Made by a program: the position numbers and the translations under genes. Below, in pieces: positions 1 to 9,294 of a stretch of 64,000 nt of DNA (its first letter is position 1; every line of letters begins with the position of its first letter). Origin of the DNA: Cladopsammia gracilis (lineage: Eukaryota; Cnidaria; Anthozoa; Scleractinia; Dendrophylliidae); assembly GCA_022457155.1 (NCBI GenBank), contig JAJGOT010000170.1:583501-647500 (forward strand), read 5' to 3'. Under the pieces are notes generated by a model. The model was given only the letters and a program-made list of their open reading frames with translations. It was not told the DNA's origin and ran no database searches.

Positions 1-319
1 CGCGAACTAGAATGAACTGCAAAAATTGCACTGCCAACGGCGAGGTAAAAATACGGTTAAATATGCAGAATAGAAAACTAAAGAAACCAAAAAAGGCGCT
101 AATAAAGACGCAAAGCAAAGAGACGCTAACGAGGGGCGCTAAATAACACTAAGAACTAAACACCTAAATGCGCGCAAAGAAACTAAACAAAGGGATGTAA
201 TGAACTATAAGCCTGATACATACGCAACAAAAGGGAAAAACGAATTATGCAAAAAATCTTACGCTTGGATCTTACAATCTGTATTTAGGTTTACTTTTTA
301 CATGCAATACGAAAACGTT
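1..319. other. no recognisable feature
   Basis: This is AT-rich sequence without a long open frame, RNA gene, tandem repeat or inverted repeat that I can recognise. Confidence 0.5.
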
Positions 320-640
320 AGTTCTGAATCAAAGGGCTCTTAAAGCCATCTCGTTAATGCGTTGGAACATGAGGTTAAAAAAAGAAGAATCTAAAATAAG
401 TATAAAATAAATATGGTAAATATGGCGTTGTAGAATCAGACATTATGTAGAAAATGCGAGGCGCAGTAGTCAACTGGATATGGTTCTTGGCAGGATAGAG
501 AAGATTGAGAGAAAGTTTGAAAATTCGTGTTGGTGCAAGTCAAAAAAGTTATGAGTAACAAAGAATCACGAGTGTGAATATAAATAATTTTGATGTTATA
601 GTGAAGTGAAAGTGAAAGACTTTTCCCGCCTTGCTAGCTA
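320..640 (+). repeat. dispersed repeat with short stem-loop head (copy 1)
   Basis: The stretch shares a mosaic of segments with 20265-20665. Both open with a CAAAGGGCTCTTAAAGCC motif followed by CATCTCGTTAATGCG. Both continue with a segment reading TGGTTCTTGG.AGGATAGAGAA and end with TGTGAAT.TAAATAATTTTGATGTTA. A third head-only copy lies at 33951. The origin of the family is unknown. The head resembles a shortened histone-type stem-loop (see findings). Confidence 0.6.
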
Positions 641-1271
641 ACTGACGATGAAAATGTGTTGTTGGTTCAATTTTACACAGTGCATTTTCAGTTATTCATT
701 GTCTATTTTCTGTTGGGATATTTGACAATGGAAAAGACTTTCTAAATCAAATACAATAGATTGCCGCAATTTCAAAACAATTAAAAGCCCACAAACTTAT
801 CAAGTGATCGATAATACGTCACGTGCAATGACTTTATATCTGATCAGATGACATATCAATATTAATTATCAAAATATCAATTGACACAACAAATGGTGAC
901 TGAATCTTCAATATTCTTCAAAGTAAGGCCAGGTTCAAACATTGAACTTCACATGTGCCGAATCTAATGGAAGGAGACCGTAACAACATGTCCTTTCTCT
1001 AGAGCTGCCTGTCCCCATGCCAGGACAATTTGAGCTATGTTTAGCAGACATCGCGCCATCAGCCATTTCTTTTTCAACTCTCCAGCAGTATTCGAAAATA
1101 GAACGAAAGTCAAAATTTATGGTATTTTGGTGTTCCTACTCTTGCATAATGAAACGGAAAGTTTTGTAGTTAGCTAAAGTATCAAGTCTGCTGTTTTATA
1201 TATTTTGACGTGAAAAATGGCGGGAAAATGGTGATCACGTGGTTATTTTTCGGTCACGTCTGCTATGGACG
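641..1271. other. no recognisable feature
   Basis: I see no gene, repeat family or RNA in this AT-rich interval. Confidence 0.45.
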
Positions 1272-1620
1272 CACTTATAGCGGAGCACTTGCCAGGCCGA
1301 AGGCCTGGCTGCGCAGCTCCATACTCATAGAACCTATGCCGTGATTTTTCATGGTCATGGTTAGCGGAATGTTTCGCGGGCGCGTGTTTGCCCGCCCGCC
1401 CGCCCGCCGTGTTGGGCATTTTGAAACCAAAGCGAGGCTTTGATTTTCGCGCCTTCGCGCAGCTACATGGCGAATGTCACCATTCATAGCCTTGGACTAC
1501 ATGGCGAATGTCACGTTAGTTGGAGCTATGTTTAGCGGAGAAAACTGAGAAATCCGTTTAAAAGTCGTTATTTTCCTGCATTTTCGCGGTTTGGTACTTA
1601 AGACAGGTTTCACAATTTCT
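1272..1620. repeat. dispersed repeat with GC-rich hairpin (copy 1)
   Basis: It is near-identical over most of its length to 17761-18046. The shared part begins at ATAGCGGAGCACTTGCC and includes a perfect hairpin, GCCAGGCC-GAA-GGCCTGGC, at 1291-1309. It goes on through a CCCGCC tract (longer in this copy) to CGTTATTTTCCTGCATTTT. A minus-strand frame of about 30 residues is preserved in both copies, but nothing shows that it is coding. The class of element is unknown. Confidence 0.65.
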
Positions 1621-1870
1621 CGAACAGTGGTCAAGACCGCATTTGAGGCTGTGTGACTCTGCAAATCAAGCGTTTTTGGAGGAATATAGAGCTAAGTGTT
1701 TTTTATACCTGATTTAAATTATTGTGCTTTTGACCTTTTCACTTTAGTTTAAAAGCTAAATATCATTAGTACTGTTCTATATTGTGCAATTTTGGCGTGC
1801 ATTTAAAAAGGATTCAATTTTGAATAATTAGGTTGTTACATGATGAAGAGAAGCATGACAGAAGAGCAGC

Positions 1871-2615
1871 ATGACAGAAGAGCAGAAACGAAAGAACAGA
1901 GATAGAGAACGAGAACGACAAAGGGAACGGAGGAGAAACAGAACGGAACAACAGCGTCAAGCAGAGCTTGAAAGAGACCGAGAACGGAGGAGAAACAGAA
2001 CGGAACAACAGCGTCAAGCAGTGCTTGAAAGAGACCGAGAACGGAGGAGAAACAGAACGGATCAACAGTGTCAAGCAGAGCTTGAAAGAGACCGAGAACG
2101 GAGGAGAAACAGAACGGAACAACAGCGTCAAGAAGAGCTCGAAAGAGACCGAGAACAGAGGAGAAACAGAACGGAACAACAGCGTCAAGCAGAGCTTGAA
2201 AGAGACCGAGAACGGAGGAGAAACAGAACGGAACAACAGCGTCAAGCAGTGCTTGAAAGAGACCGAGAACGGAGGAGAAACAGAACGGATCAACAGTGTC
2301 AAGCAGAGCTTGAAAGAGACCGAGAACGGAGGAGAAACAGAACGGAACAACAGCGTCAAGAAGAGCTCCAAAGAGACCGAGAACAGAGGAGAAACAGAAC
2401 GGAACAACAGCGTCAAGCAGCGCTTGAAGGAGTCCGAGAACGACAAAGGGATAGGAGGAGACACAGAAGGAAACAAGAGCGTCAAGCAGCGCTAGAGCGG
2501 CTTCGAGGAATGAGAAGTACTGAAGAACAGCCTGAACGAGACCAAGAACGGCAACACGAAATAGAGAGGAACAGTATGGAGGAGCAGCCAGAAGCACATA
2601 GAGAACGCCAACAAG
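1871..2615 (+). CDS. Helitron N-terminal exon, Arg/Glu/Gln-rich repeat region
   Basis: The exon encodes about 248 residues of highly charged sequence. Nine 19-residue units of the pattern RNRTEQQRQAELERDRERR are followed by a diverged RE-rich tail, and the whole should form a long helix or coiled coil. Animal Helitron proteins often carry similar ER-rich N-terminal repeats; that is family knowledge, while the assignment here is inference. The end is placed at 2615 because CAAG|GTACGG is a good splice donor in phase 1. The matching acceptor at 6113-6114 is also phase 1 and restores one Gly codon. ATG 1871 follows an imperfect 17-bp duplication (AGCATGACAGAAGAGCA), so an upstream ATG is possible. 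Open frames on the opposite strand are shadows of the stop-free repeat. It could instead be an unrelated low-complexity frame. Confidence 0.55.
1929..2441 (+). repeat. 57-bp coding minisatellite with 228-bp higher-order period
   Basis: There are nine 57-bp units. Units 1-4 differ at diagnostic residues (QAEL, QAVL, DQQCQAEL, QEEL), and units 5-8 repeat the same order. The array therefore grew by duplication of a four-unit block of 228 bp. Every unit is a multiple of three, so the frame survives copy-number change. Confidence 0.9.
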
Positions 2616-2875
2616 GTACGGTAAATTCAATGTTATTTTGCAGATTGACTCTGTCATACCGGTATATGTTTTGATTGTCGTAGAAATGACAGGGAACGTG
2701 CTACATGGTGTATAATGTACATGTGTTACAATCAGTAAGCTTATTATATTATAGACATCAAACACAGTTAAGAAGTCACTCTCAAATCAGAATATATTCT
2801 CAAAAGTTGCTTCATTTGAAAATAATCTACTCATGATGACAATTTTTCACATCAATTCATGTCAAATAGCCAAAT

Positions 2876-3073
2876 TTGTTTTATTATAACATTCAATTAT
2901 TGCTTCCAATTTACAAATTTCTCAACCACAGTCCTAATATTTGGAATTCTCTACCCGCAATAATTACCTATATGTCAAGCTTTCCTACCTTTAAGAAAAA
3001 GTTGTTAGAGTTTTTAATAAATAGTCCTGGATTAACCAAGCTAATTGACCGCACTCTTTTGTTAATATTTTGA
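2876..3073 (+). other. unrecognised 65-codon open frame
   Basis: This is a short AT-rich frame inside the inferred intron. It includes a segment NSLPAIITYMSSFPTFKKKL, which resembles the C-terminal tail of LINE reverse transcriptases (WNSLP...SLGQFKRLL in the LINE at 50345). It may be a small LINE 3' fragment; that is inference only. Confidence 0.3.
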
Positions 3074-3119
3074 CATTCAAGGTTGCCTCTTCCATAAACC
3101 CGGTGATATGTGGAGGTCT

Positions 3120-3308
3120 GTTATTTGCCTTATCAAAATGTATATTTTAATTTGTAGTTCAAATTTATCCTTGGTTCAAATTTTATTTTCCTTTGTTTTT
3201 GGCTATGGTAATGTATGATAATGAATTTTAAACAAAGGAAAATAAAATTTGAACCAAGGATAAATTTAACTACAAATTAACATTTACATTTTGACAAGGC
3301 AAATAAAT
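3120..3308. mobile_element. palindromic MITE, family A, copy 1
   Basis: Arms of about 80 bp are nearly perfect inverted repeats, starting TTATTTGCCTT and including AATTTGTAGTT and TTATCCTTGGTTCAAATT. They are separated by a small loop with GGTAATG. Copy 2 at 4927-5086 shares the TTGTAGTT segment and the GGTAATG loop. It has no coding capacity. The superfamily is unknown. Confidence 0.7.
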
Positions 3309-3479
3309 TAATTGATTGATGCAGTGCGCTGCCGCACAGCTAATCTCCGAACCTTTTTACAGCTGATATGTTATATGTAACGGCAAAAATCCTGTCTTGT
3401 TACTCATACCATTTGGGTAAAAGTCTCATTATTAGATATATAAATTGGTAAATAATTATTTTGTTTTATCGGTGAAGTT

Positions 3480-4300
3480 TGTCAGACTAGCCTGTTGCTT
3501 GACTGGGATTACTTTGCAGCACATTATAGTGCCAAAACAACTGTTGTAGATTGTTTCAGCACATTTTTGATCGATAGACGGGCGAATTTATCTTAAAAGA
3601 TTAACTCTTCCTGCTGCTCTCTTGTAAGTTTTATCAAAATATGATGTAAGGTTCAGATTTGGGTCTAGATCAACGCCCAGGTACCAGTAGGAAAACGTAT
3701 TATTGATGCAAGTCCCTTTAACAGAGATGTTTAGTTCCTTTCCTTAAAGGTTGATTCTTTTGGAAGTTCCAAAAAGCATAGTCTCAGTCTTGCCTTTCTT
3801 AAGGTTGATGATCAATTCATTTTTTCGAACCAGTGATATAAGTTGGTAATGTCTACACTAAGGTTTCTTTGAATCGTATCAATGTCTTTAGCTGAAGTAT
3901 AGATTACAGAGTCATCGGTAAATGTGATTATCTTGGAAAACTGCAACGGCGTATACACATCGTTGAATGAATTATGAATAAAACAGGGCCCAAAATACTC
4001 CCCTGAGGCACACCTGTAAATACTGGTTGAGCTTCTGATAACACACCTTTATACTGAACAGCCTGTGATCTACAAAAGAGGTAATCTGTGAACCATTCCA
4101 GTTCTGTTCCATGGATTCCATAGAATGGAAGTTTTTTCAGGAGACCAGCGTGACTTATAGTATCGAAAGCCTTGGACAAATCAATGAATACACAGCCTGT
4201 CAGATTTCCATTATCAGCTTGTTTTCTGATGGCATCAGTAAAGTGCAGGAGTAACTTCTAATTCTGTAGAGCGATTACGACGGATGCCATACTGAAACTG
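3480..4300 (-). mobile_element. LINE reverse transcriptase fragment, degenerate
   Basis: On the minus strand, conceptual translation gives the palm block LSKAFDTISHAGLL at about 4150-4190, GVPQGSILGP near 4000, and a diverged catalytic box FTDD (usually YADD) near 3920. These are followed by the conserved downstream segment of a non-LTR reverse transcriptase. Reading needs frameshifts near 3960 and 3820, so it is dead. Both ends are truncated and no tail is recognisable. Confidence 0.75.
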
Positions 4301-4926
4301 AAACTGTGCCTACTTAGAGTATACTTTTACTATACAAAAATAATACTCCATGAAAATGTTGAGAAGGACAAAAACTATACTCAAGGAGTTTACTTTTTGT
4401 AGAAAATAGGGTATACAAAAAGTATACTCATTTTCTGTAAGGGTTTGTCAATGTTTTGTAGAAATGCCAGAGAAACATGCTACATGTGTTACAATCAGTA
4501 TTATAGGCATTCAACACAGTTAAGAAATCACTCAGAACAATCCTATCCTTGGACTAAAATAATAGACCATGTATTTTTTATACATTACAATTCATACTTG
4601 GGTCTGAGACTATATGGGAATAAAACAAAATAAATCACAATTGCAGTTCAGGGATGAAAAAACAATTTCTTTTGTTTTATTCTCCTTAACCTCAGAGTCA
4701 AGTTAGAATTGGGATATATTGAAATTAGCCTGTTATATCACAATGTCAGTATTTTCTCAAATGAGATGCACTTCTTGTTTAATTTTTTGTGGTGTTGCGG
4801 TATTCAGAGTCATGCAATGCCCCTGTCGGTTAGTTTTGAAAGTGATGTTAAGTGGAGTGGTTTTAAATGATATGATTTTATCTGTTGTGTAAACTGAGCA
4901 AAACTGCATGGCTTACAATGTACATG

Positions 4927-5086
4927 TGTAAATGTTGTAGTTTAAAATGATCTTAAACTAGTTTGATTCAAGTGCTTTTCTTTGTCTTAGGATTATGGTA
5001 ATGAATCTGGAACTAAAGAAAATCAAATCAAACTAGTTTGAAATCATTTTGACCTAAGATTCATTTTAAACTACAACATAAACATA
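4927..5086. mobile_element. palindromic MITE, family A, copy 2
   Basis: The inverted arms contain TTGTAGTTTAAAATGA and AAACTAGTTTGATT. The right arm has an extra segment (CTAAGATTCATTTT region), so the hairpin is imperfect. The loop GGTAATGAATC matches copy 1 at 3120-3308. Confidence 0.65.
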
Positions 5087-5318
5087 ATGAAGATGTGCTG
5101 AGTTCATGCAGCACTTATCCCAAAATGTATGCCATTAACATTCTGCATTTCTTCAATAATTAGCCATTAAACATTTAGAGAATATTACATCAGCAAATTG
5201 ATTTTCCGTGCACCGGATTCTGTAGTGACACATGATTTCTGAAGGCCATGTAAACAAGAAATTGAGATATTACACTTGATTTACAAGGTATCATACAAAT
5301 TAATTTGACAAGAGCAAG

Positions 5319-5341
5319 ATATATATATATATATATATATA
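5319..5341. repeat. (TA)n microsatellite
   Basis: A pure TA dinucleotide run next to the Penelope-derived terminal sequence. Confidence 0.95.
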
Positions 5342-5344
5342 GAT

Positions 5345-5620
5345 TTGTAGAGATGGATTACTTGGTCGAAGACATTTATTCACTGCTACTCAGAGTTTCA
5401 TGCTTCTTACGAAGCAATCATCAGGCAACTGCCTACAATAACGGATACATAGAATACATACAAAATTTGAAATTACAGAACAATACCTAATGGCGTGACG
5501 TGCGGAGATATGATTGGTTAACTAAACGAATACAGTTTTCAACAGGAATTTCTTAGAATGTCTACAAGTAGATAGGAGTTCGCTTCTATTGTTCAGTGTT
5601 GACATTTCGGGTCTGCATAT
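5345..5620 (-). mobile_element. Penelope-like element, 3' end (C-terminus plus hammerhead terminal region)
   Basis: The minus strand carries the last ~32 codons of an element ORF, from about 5617 to the stop at 5522-5524. They read [19 protein letters not shown] followed by a KKFLLK-type tail. I recognise this as the C-terminus downstream of the endonuclease domain of cnidarian Penelope-like elements. About 100 nt further 3' comes a hammerhead ribozyme (5381-5433), as is known for Penelope-like terminal repeats. The upstream part is lost at the AT microsatellite beginning near 5622. The fragment is non-autonomous. Confidence 0.7.
5381..5433 (-). ncRNA. hammerhead ribozyme motif (Penelope-associated)
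   Basis: Read on the minus strand, the core CTGATGA (5418-5424) is followed by stem II, TGCTTC-GTAA-GAAGCA (5401-5416; six pairs, GUAA tetraloop). Next come GAAAC (5395-5399), a very short stem III closed by TCTGA, and the cleavage triplet GTA (5387-5389). Stem I pairs GTTGC (5425-5429) with GCAGT (5382-5386) by three Watson-Crick and two GU pairs. All invariant core positions are present. The base of stem II has a U.U opposition and stem I is weak, so activity may be low. Predicted cleavage lies between 5387 and 5386. Confidence 0.75.
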
Positions 5621-5621
5621 G

Positions 5622-5622
5622 A

Positions 5623-5692
<70 letters not shown>
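5622..5692. repeat. (AT)n microsatellite, about 70 bp
   Basis: A pure AT dinucleotide array. It abuts the truncated Penelope-like coding end. Confidence 0.97.
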
Positions 5693-5695
<3 letters not shown>

Positions 5696-6114
5696 TATTT
5701 CTAAGACCAACTGATTAAAAAATGCATGCATGTGTCTATCAGCATAAATTATGAAATTCATTATCCTTGAATTAAAAACAGTACCCTTTCTCTATTACAG
5801 ATTCTTAATTGGGCCCGTCAATTTAAAGATTTAGAAAAATTAATAACAACAATTTTAATTACAACAAAATTGTCCATGATTTCATGTCTCCAAGCAGTGG
5901 TGAACTGAGTGAAAAACCATCCCGGCCAGTAGAATTGTATGTGACATTTTAGCCAAACAGCTTTTGGTTTCCAAAGCTTACCATTTGAATAACATGTTTG
6001 GTTTACGCTGCCACACAGAGAAGATGGAGTATATATGGCCTTTGTGCAAGACACAATTATTAGTAAGCAAGGTATTTATGGACATTATTCATAAATGTGT
6101 ATTTTCTTCATTAG

Positions 6115-8432
6115 GGGAAGCAATTAATCAAGAGCAGGAAAGAGAAATTGAAAATGGTGTTGGTGATGTGTTGCAACAGCATTGCCATGGAGAATTTACC
6201 ATATCATCACCGACATCTGTGACACATGCAGACCAGCAGCTTGGTGAGGAAAATGTTGCACATATTGGCACAGAAGATGGAGGAGTAAGTATAATTGAGC
6301 CACTATCTCTTCTAGACAGGGCGCGAGCAGTAGGCATAACATATGAGCATGCAAAATCAGGCGAAGAAGAAACTCCAGATGAACGCAGGACAAGAGAGAG
6401 GCGAAATTTGCGAAGAATTGCAAAAGAGGAAAAAAGGTTGAGAGAAGTTATCCAGGATCTGCCTCCACCTCCACCCGCAGGATCGAACGAGCAAGAAAAT
6501 CGTGCTTACTGTGCCTTTCGTGCTTTTGAACTTGACCAGTTATGCTACAGATTTAGCTTCTGCGAAGTGTGCAAAGAAAGACGTTTAACAAATAAAGCAA
6601 CTAGAACGGAAGATTTGTGCAATCATTGTAAAAAAGATAAAAATCCACAAAGATTTTGGTCTGCTGACAACAATATGGATCCAGGATGTGTTCCGGATGA
6701 GCTCAGTAATTTGACTGATGCAGAGCAGATGCTTATAGCCAGAATTGCTCCAACAATACACGTCCATTTGTTGAAGCATGGTGGGATTGCTGCAAAGGGT
6801 CACTGCATCGCATTCCCTCAGGCTGTTCAGGAACCAGCAACAATTCTTCCACGATTACCATCGGACATAGACATCATTCGAGTGCGCCGACAAGGAGAAA
6901 ACCACACCCATAAAGACTTTAGAGTCAGACGGCGACGTGTAGAAGAAGCCCTCCGTTGGTTGCAGGCAAACAACATCAGCTACGCTGACATTGTTATTGA
7001 TGATTCTCGCATTAATGCCTTACCTTGTGATGGAGAAGTGCCAAATCTGAGAACGGTGGAGTTTTCTAGTGCTCAACATATGGATGACAGAGGCCCAGCC
7101 CCACACCAAGTAGACCCTGGAGATGTAGACACTAAAGATGACTCCACTGTCTTAGGAATTCTTCTCCCGGAGCCAGGAGTAAATGTGGAAGAACAGATAC
7201 GGTCTACAGTGAACCAGCGAGCAACTGATCCTGGACCAACTAATGATAACAGTGCAACCCGACGAGCAGAACGCCCTGTAATCCCATGGCCCATGAAAAA
7301 CTCCACTCCAGCATCAGAGTTCACAACACCACACTTCTTCACTATGGCTTTTCCTTGCTTGTTCCCAACTGGTCAGGGCGATTTTCATATAAACCGTCCA
7401 AGAACGTGTACATGTCTTCACAAGTGGGCAGAACATTTGTTTTGGTACCAAGATGGGCGGTTTGCCAAGCACAAAGTATGGAAATTTGTCGTGCACAACA
7501 TGATCATGAGGAAAAGTGCGCTAGAACAGAGCAGATACTTTGTTGATCAACAACTTGGAGACCCACACATCACTGTGGCCGACCTGCAAGAACGTTTTGC
7601 CAGGGGTGACACTACTGTTGTGAACAGGCTACTGTACTTTGGTGCAAGTCTCCGTGGCACCTCACAGTATTGGGAACAAAGAGGCAGAGAGCTTCGAGCT
7701 TTCATACAGTTTATGGTCAATGAAAAGCTTGGACTGCCATCATTTTTCATGACTGGAAGCTGTGCAGAATTCGACTTCCCTCCCCTTAGAAGACTTCTGG
7801 AGCAGTACATTGTACAGACCACTGGTAAAACAGTTGATCTGCAAGAAGACAGCAATGCACGGTTCAAGGCAGTTCAAGAGAACACTCACGTTGTGGTAAG
7901 TTACTTTGATATGCGCACTCAGGCATACCATGACAAGGTGGCGAAGCCCGTGTTTGGTGTTACTGACTACTGGTACCGATATGAATTTGCCAAATCCCGT
8001 AGACAAATTCATTGGCATCAGCTGAGCTGGAGACATGACAGAGAACCCCAACAGCTTCTCCATGAAGCTACAGAAGAAGGGTGTGATACAGAGGAATATA
8101 CTTCTCGGCTAAGTCAGTGGGCAGAACAAAACTTTCACATGACAGCATCACATCCAGCTGGTAGTGACGAGAATGGAGAGCCAAGGAAGGAATTTTGGCC
8201 ACCACCTGAGGGTTCAGCTGAACCTCTGCCAGATGAAGAAGATCCATTAATCAAGATGCTTATGGATATTGCATCAACACAAGATGCAGTGCTTGAAGAT
8301 CATCTGCAGTTGGTAAATCGTGTCGGAATTCATGCCTGCTCCGATTACTGTTTGAGAACTCCTCGTCACCCAGGACCTGGTTTCGCAACCAAAAGAACGT
8401 GTGTGTCGCATGGAATTTGGATCAGAATTTAA
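6115..8432 (+). CDS. Helitron Rep region: zinc knuckle and HUH nuclease (frame-broken at 3' end)
   Basis: This would be the central part of the rolling-circle Rep protein, which nicks single-stranded DNA. The frame is open from 5964, but I start at 6115 because of the acceptor TTCATTAG|GG. Numbering from 5964, residues 200-203 (CEVC) and 219-222 (CNHC) form a C2-C2 zinc knuckle in a region resembling the DUF6570 type. FFTMAFPCLFPTG at 458-470 begins the Helitron_like_N-type domain. HWH at 683-685 is the HUH metal site. Near the end, CSDYCL precedes the shift. From about 8400 the frame slips: ACG-TGTGTGT-CGC seems to contain an extra GTGT, since the expected Cys-Arg-Met-Glu-Phe-Gly block continues in the next frame. 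The last ten residues before the stop are therefore spurious. Confidence 0.8.
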
Positions 8433-9294
8433 CCGCGGAAATGAACCTCGTACTACTCCAGAGATTGTCAAGGACCGTAATGGAGCTTCTCGCCTTGAGC
8501 TACCACGAGATCATCCGCGTGTAATACAGCACTCACAATATCACCTGCAAGCATGGAGGGCTAACTGTGACATGAGGTTGATATTGTCCAAGTCTGATTC
8601 CGACAGCCCCAGTACAGATGAAATCATTGGCGTCACTGACTATGTGTGCGGATATGCTTGCAAGGGCAATGAACCAACAGGGGCAACTGTAGACCTTTTC
8701 AAGGACATGCTTAATGCTGTTGATGTAGCTGACGAGGTGTCTGGGAGATCGATTTGTGCCCGGATGCTAATGAAGACTGTTAGACGGCGAGATGTTAGTG
8801 GTCCCGAGGCCTCGTTTGAACTAAGCGGATTAGCACTCTGGCGATGCAGTCGACAATTTTCATACTTATCACTGAAAGGTTCAAGGCGCCTGGAACGTAA
8901 TGGTGACACAGCTACCTCCAGCAGTTCATTAGACAAATACCTTGCCAGACCATATGATGAGCTTTGGTCTTGGTGCAAGTTTGCATCAAAGAATGGGAAG
9001 GTACCCGTTGTAAGTGGTGGTGCCACTCATGCTACCTGGCCTCTTCAGGAAGACTACTGCAGGACCATGGTCCTCCTCCACTGGCCCAGCTGGTTTACAA
9101 TTCAAGAAATGAAGGATGATGAGACCTCATGGATTGAGCGCTTTGAATCATTCCTGCTGACAGACGACTGTCCCACATTTGTTAAGGCTCAAGTCCTGAA
9201 AGCGCAACGTCAGGCACAGGGGCATGCAGAAGACATCTACGAAGATGACGATAAAGAAAATGAACCAGTAGATGCAGTGCAGCAACCAGATTAG
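8401..9294 (+). CDS. Helitron Rep region: catalytic two-tyrosine segment (premature stop)
   Basis: This continues the Rep domain in a frame shifted relative to the upstream part. The open frame begins with GTG at 8401, which is unlikely to be a real start. Residues 76-88 (IGVTDYVCGYACK) hold Tyr81 and Tyr85, spaced as in the two-tyrosine motif of Helitron Rep proteins. The preceding HLQAWRANCDMRLILSKS block is also typical of the family. It ends at TAG 9292-9294. The same frame is open immediately downstream and runs into the helicase, so the stop looks like a point nonsense change, for example from CAG. Confidence 0.8.
   Translation: MCRMEFGSEFNRGNEPRTTPEIVKDRNGASRLELPRDHPRVIQHSQYHLQAWRANCDMRLILSKSDSDSPSTDEIIGVTDYVCGYACKGNEPTGATVDLFKDMLNAVDVADEVSGRSICARMLMKTVRRRDVSGPEASFELSGLALWRCSRQFSYLSLKGSRRLERNGDTATSSSSLDKYLARPYDELWSWCKFASKNGKVPVVSGGATHATWPLQEDYCRTMVLLHWPSWFTIQEMKDDETSWIERFESFLLTDDCPTFVKAQVLKAQRQAQGHAEDIYEDDDKENEPVDAVQQPD

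Larger units (their letters stand above)
2616..6114 (+). other. inferred Helitron intron carrying nested insertions
   Basis: The donor is CAAG|GTACGG (GT at 2616-2617). The acceptor is TTTTCTTCATTAG|GG (AG at 6113-6114). Both are phase 1. The interval contains two related MITEs, a LINE fragment, the end of a Penelope-like element and two AT microsatellites, so the original intron was probably much shorter. RNA reads across the junction would prove it. Confidence 0.55.

Noticed and set aside
1814..2765. Two long minus-strand frames (223 and 309 codons) opposite the Helitron exon
   Set aside because: They arise from the stop-free 57-bp repeat. The plus frame has the splice donor and fits the Helitron protein.
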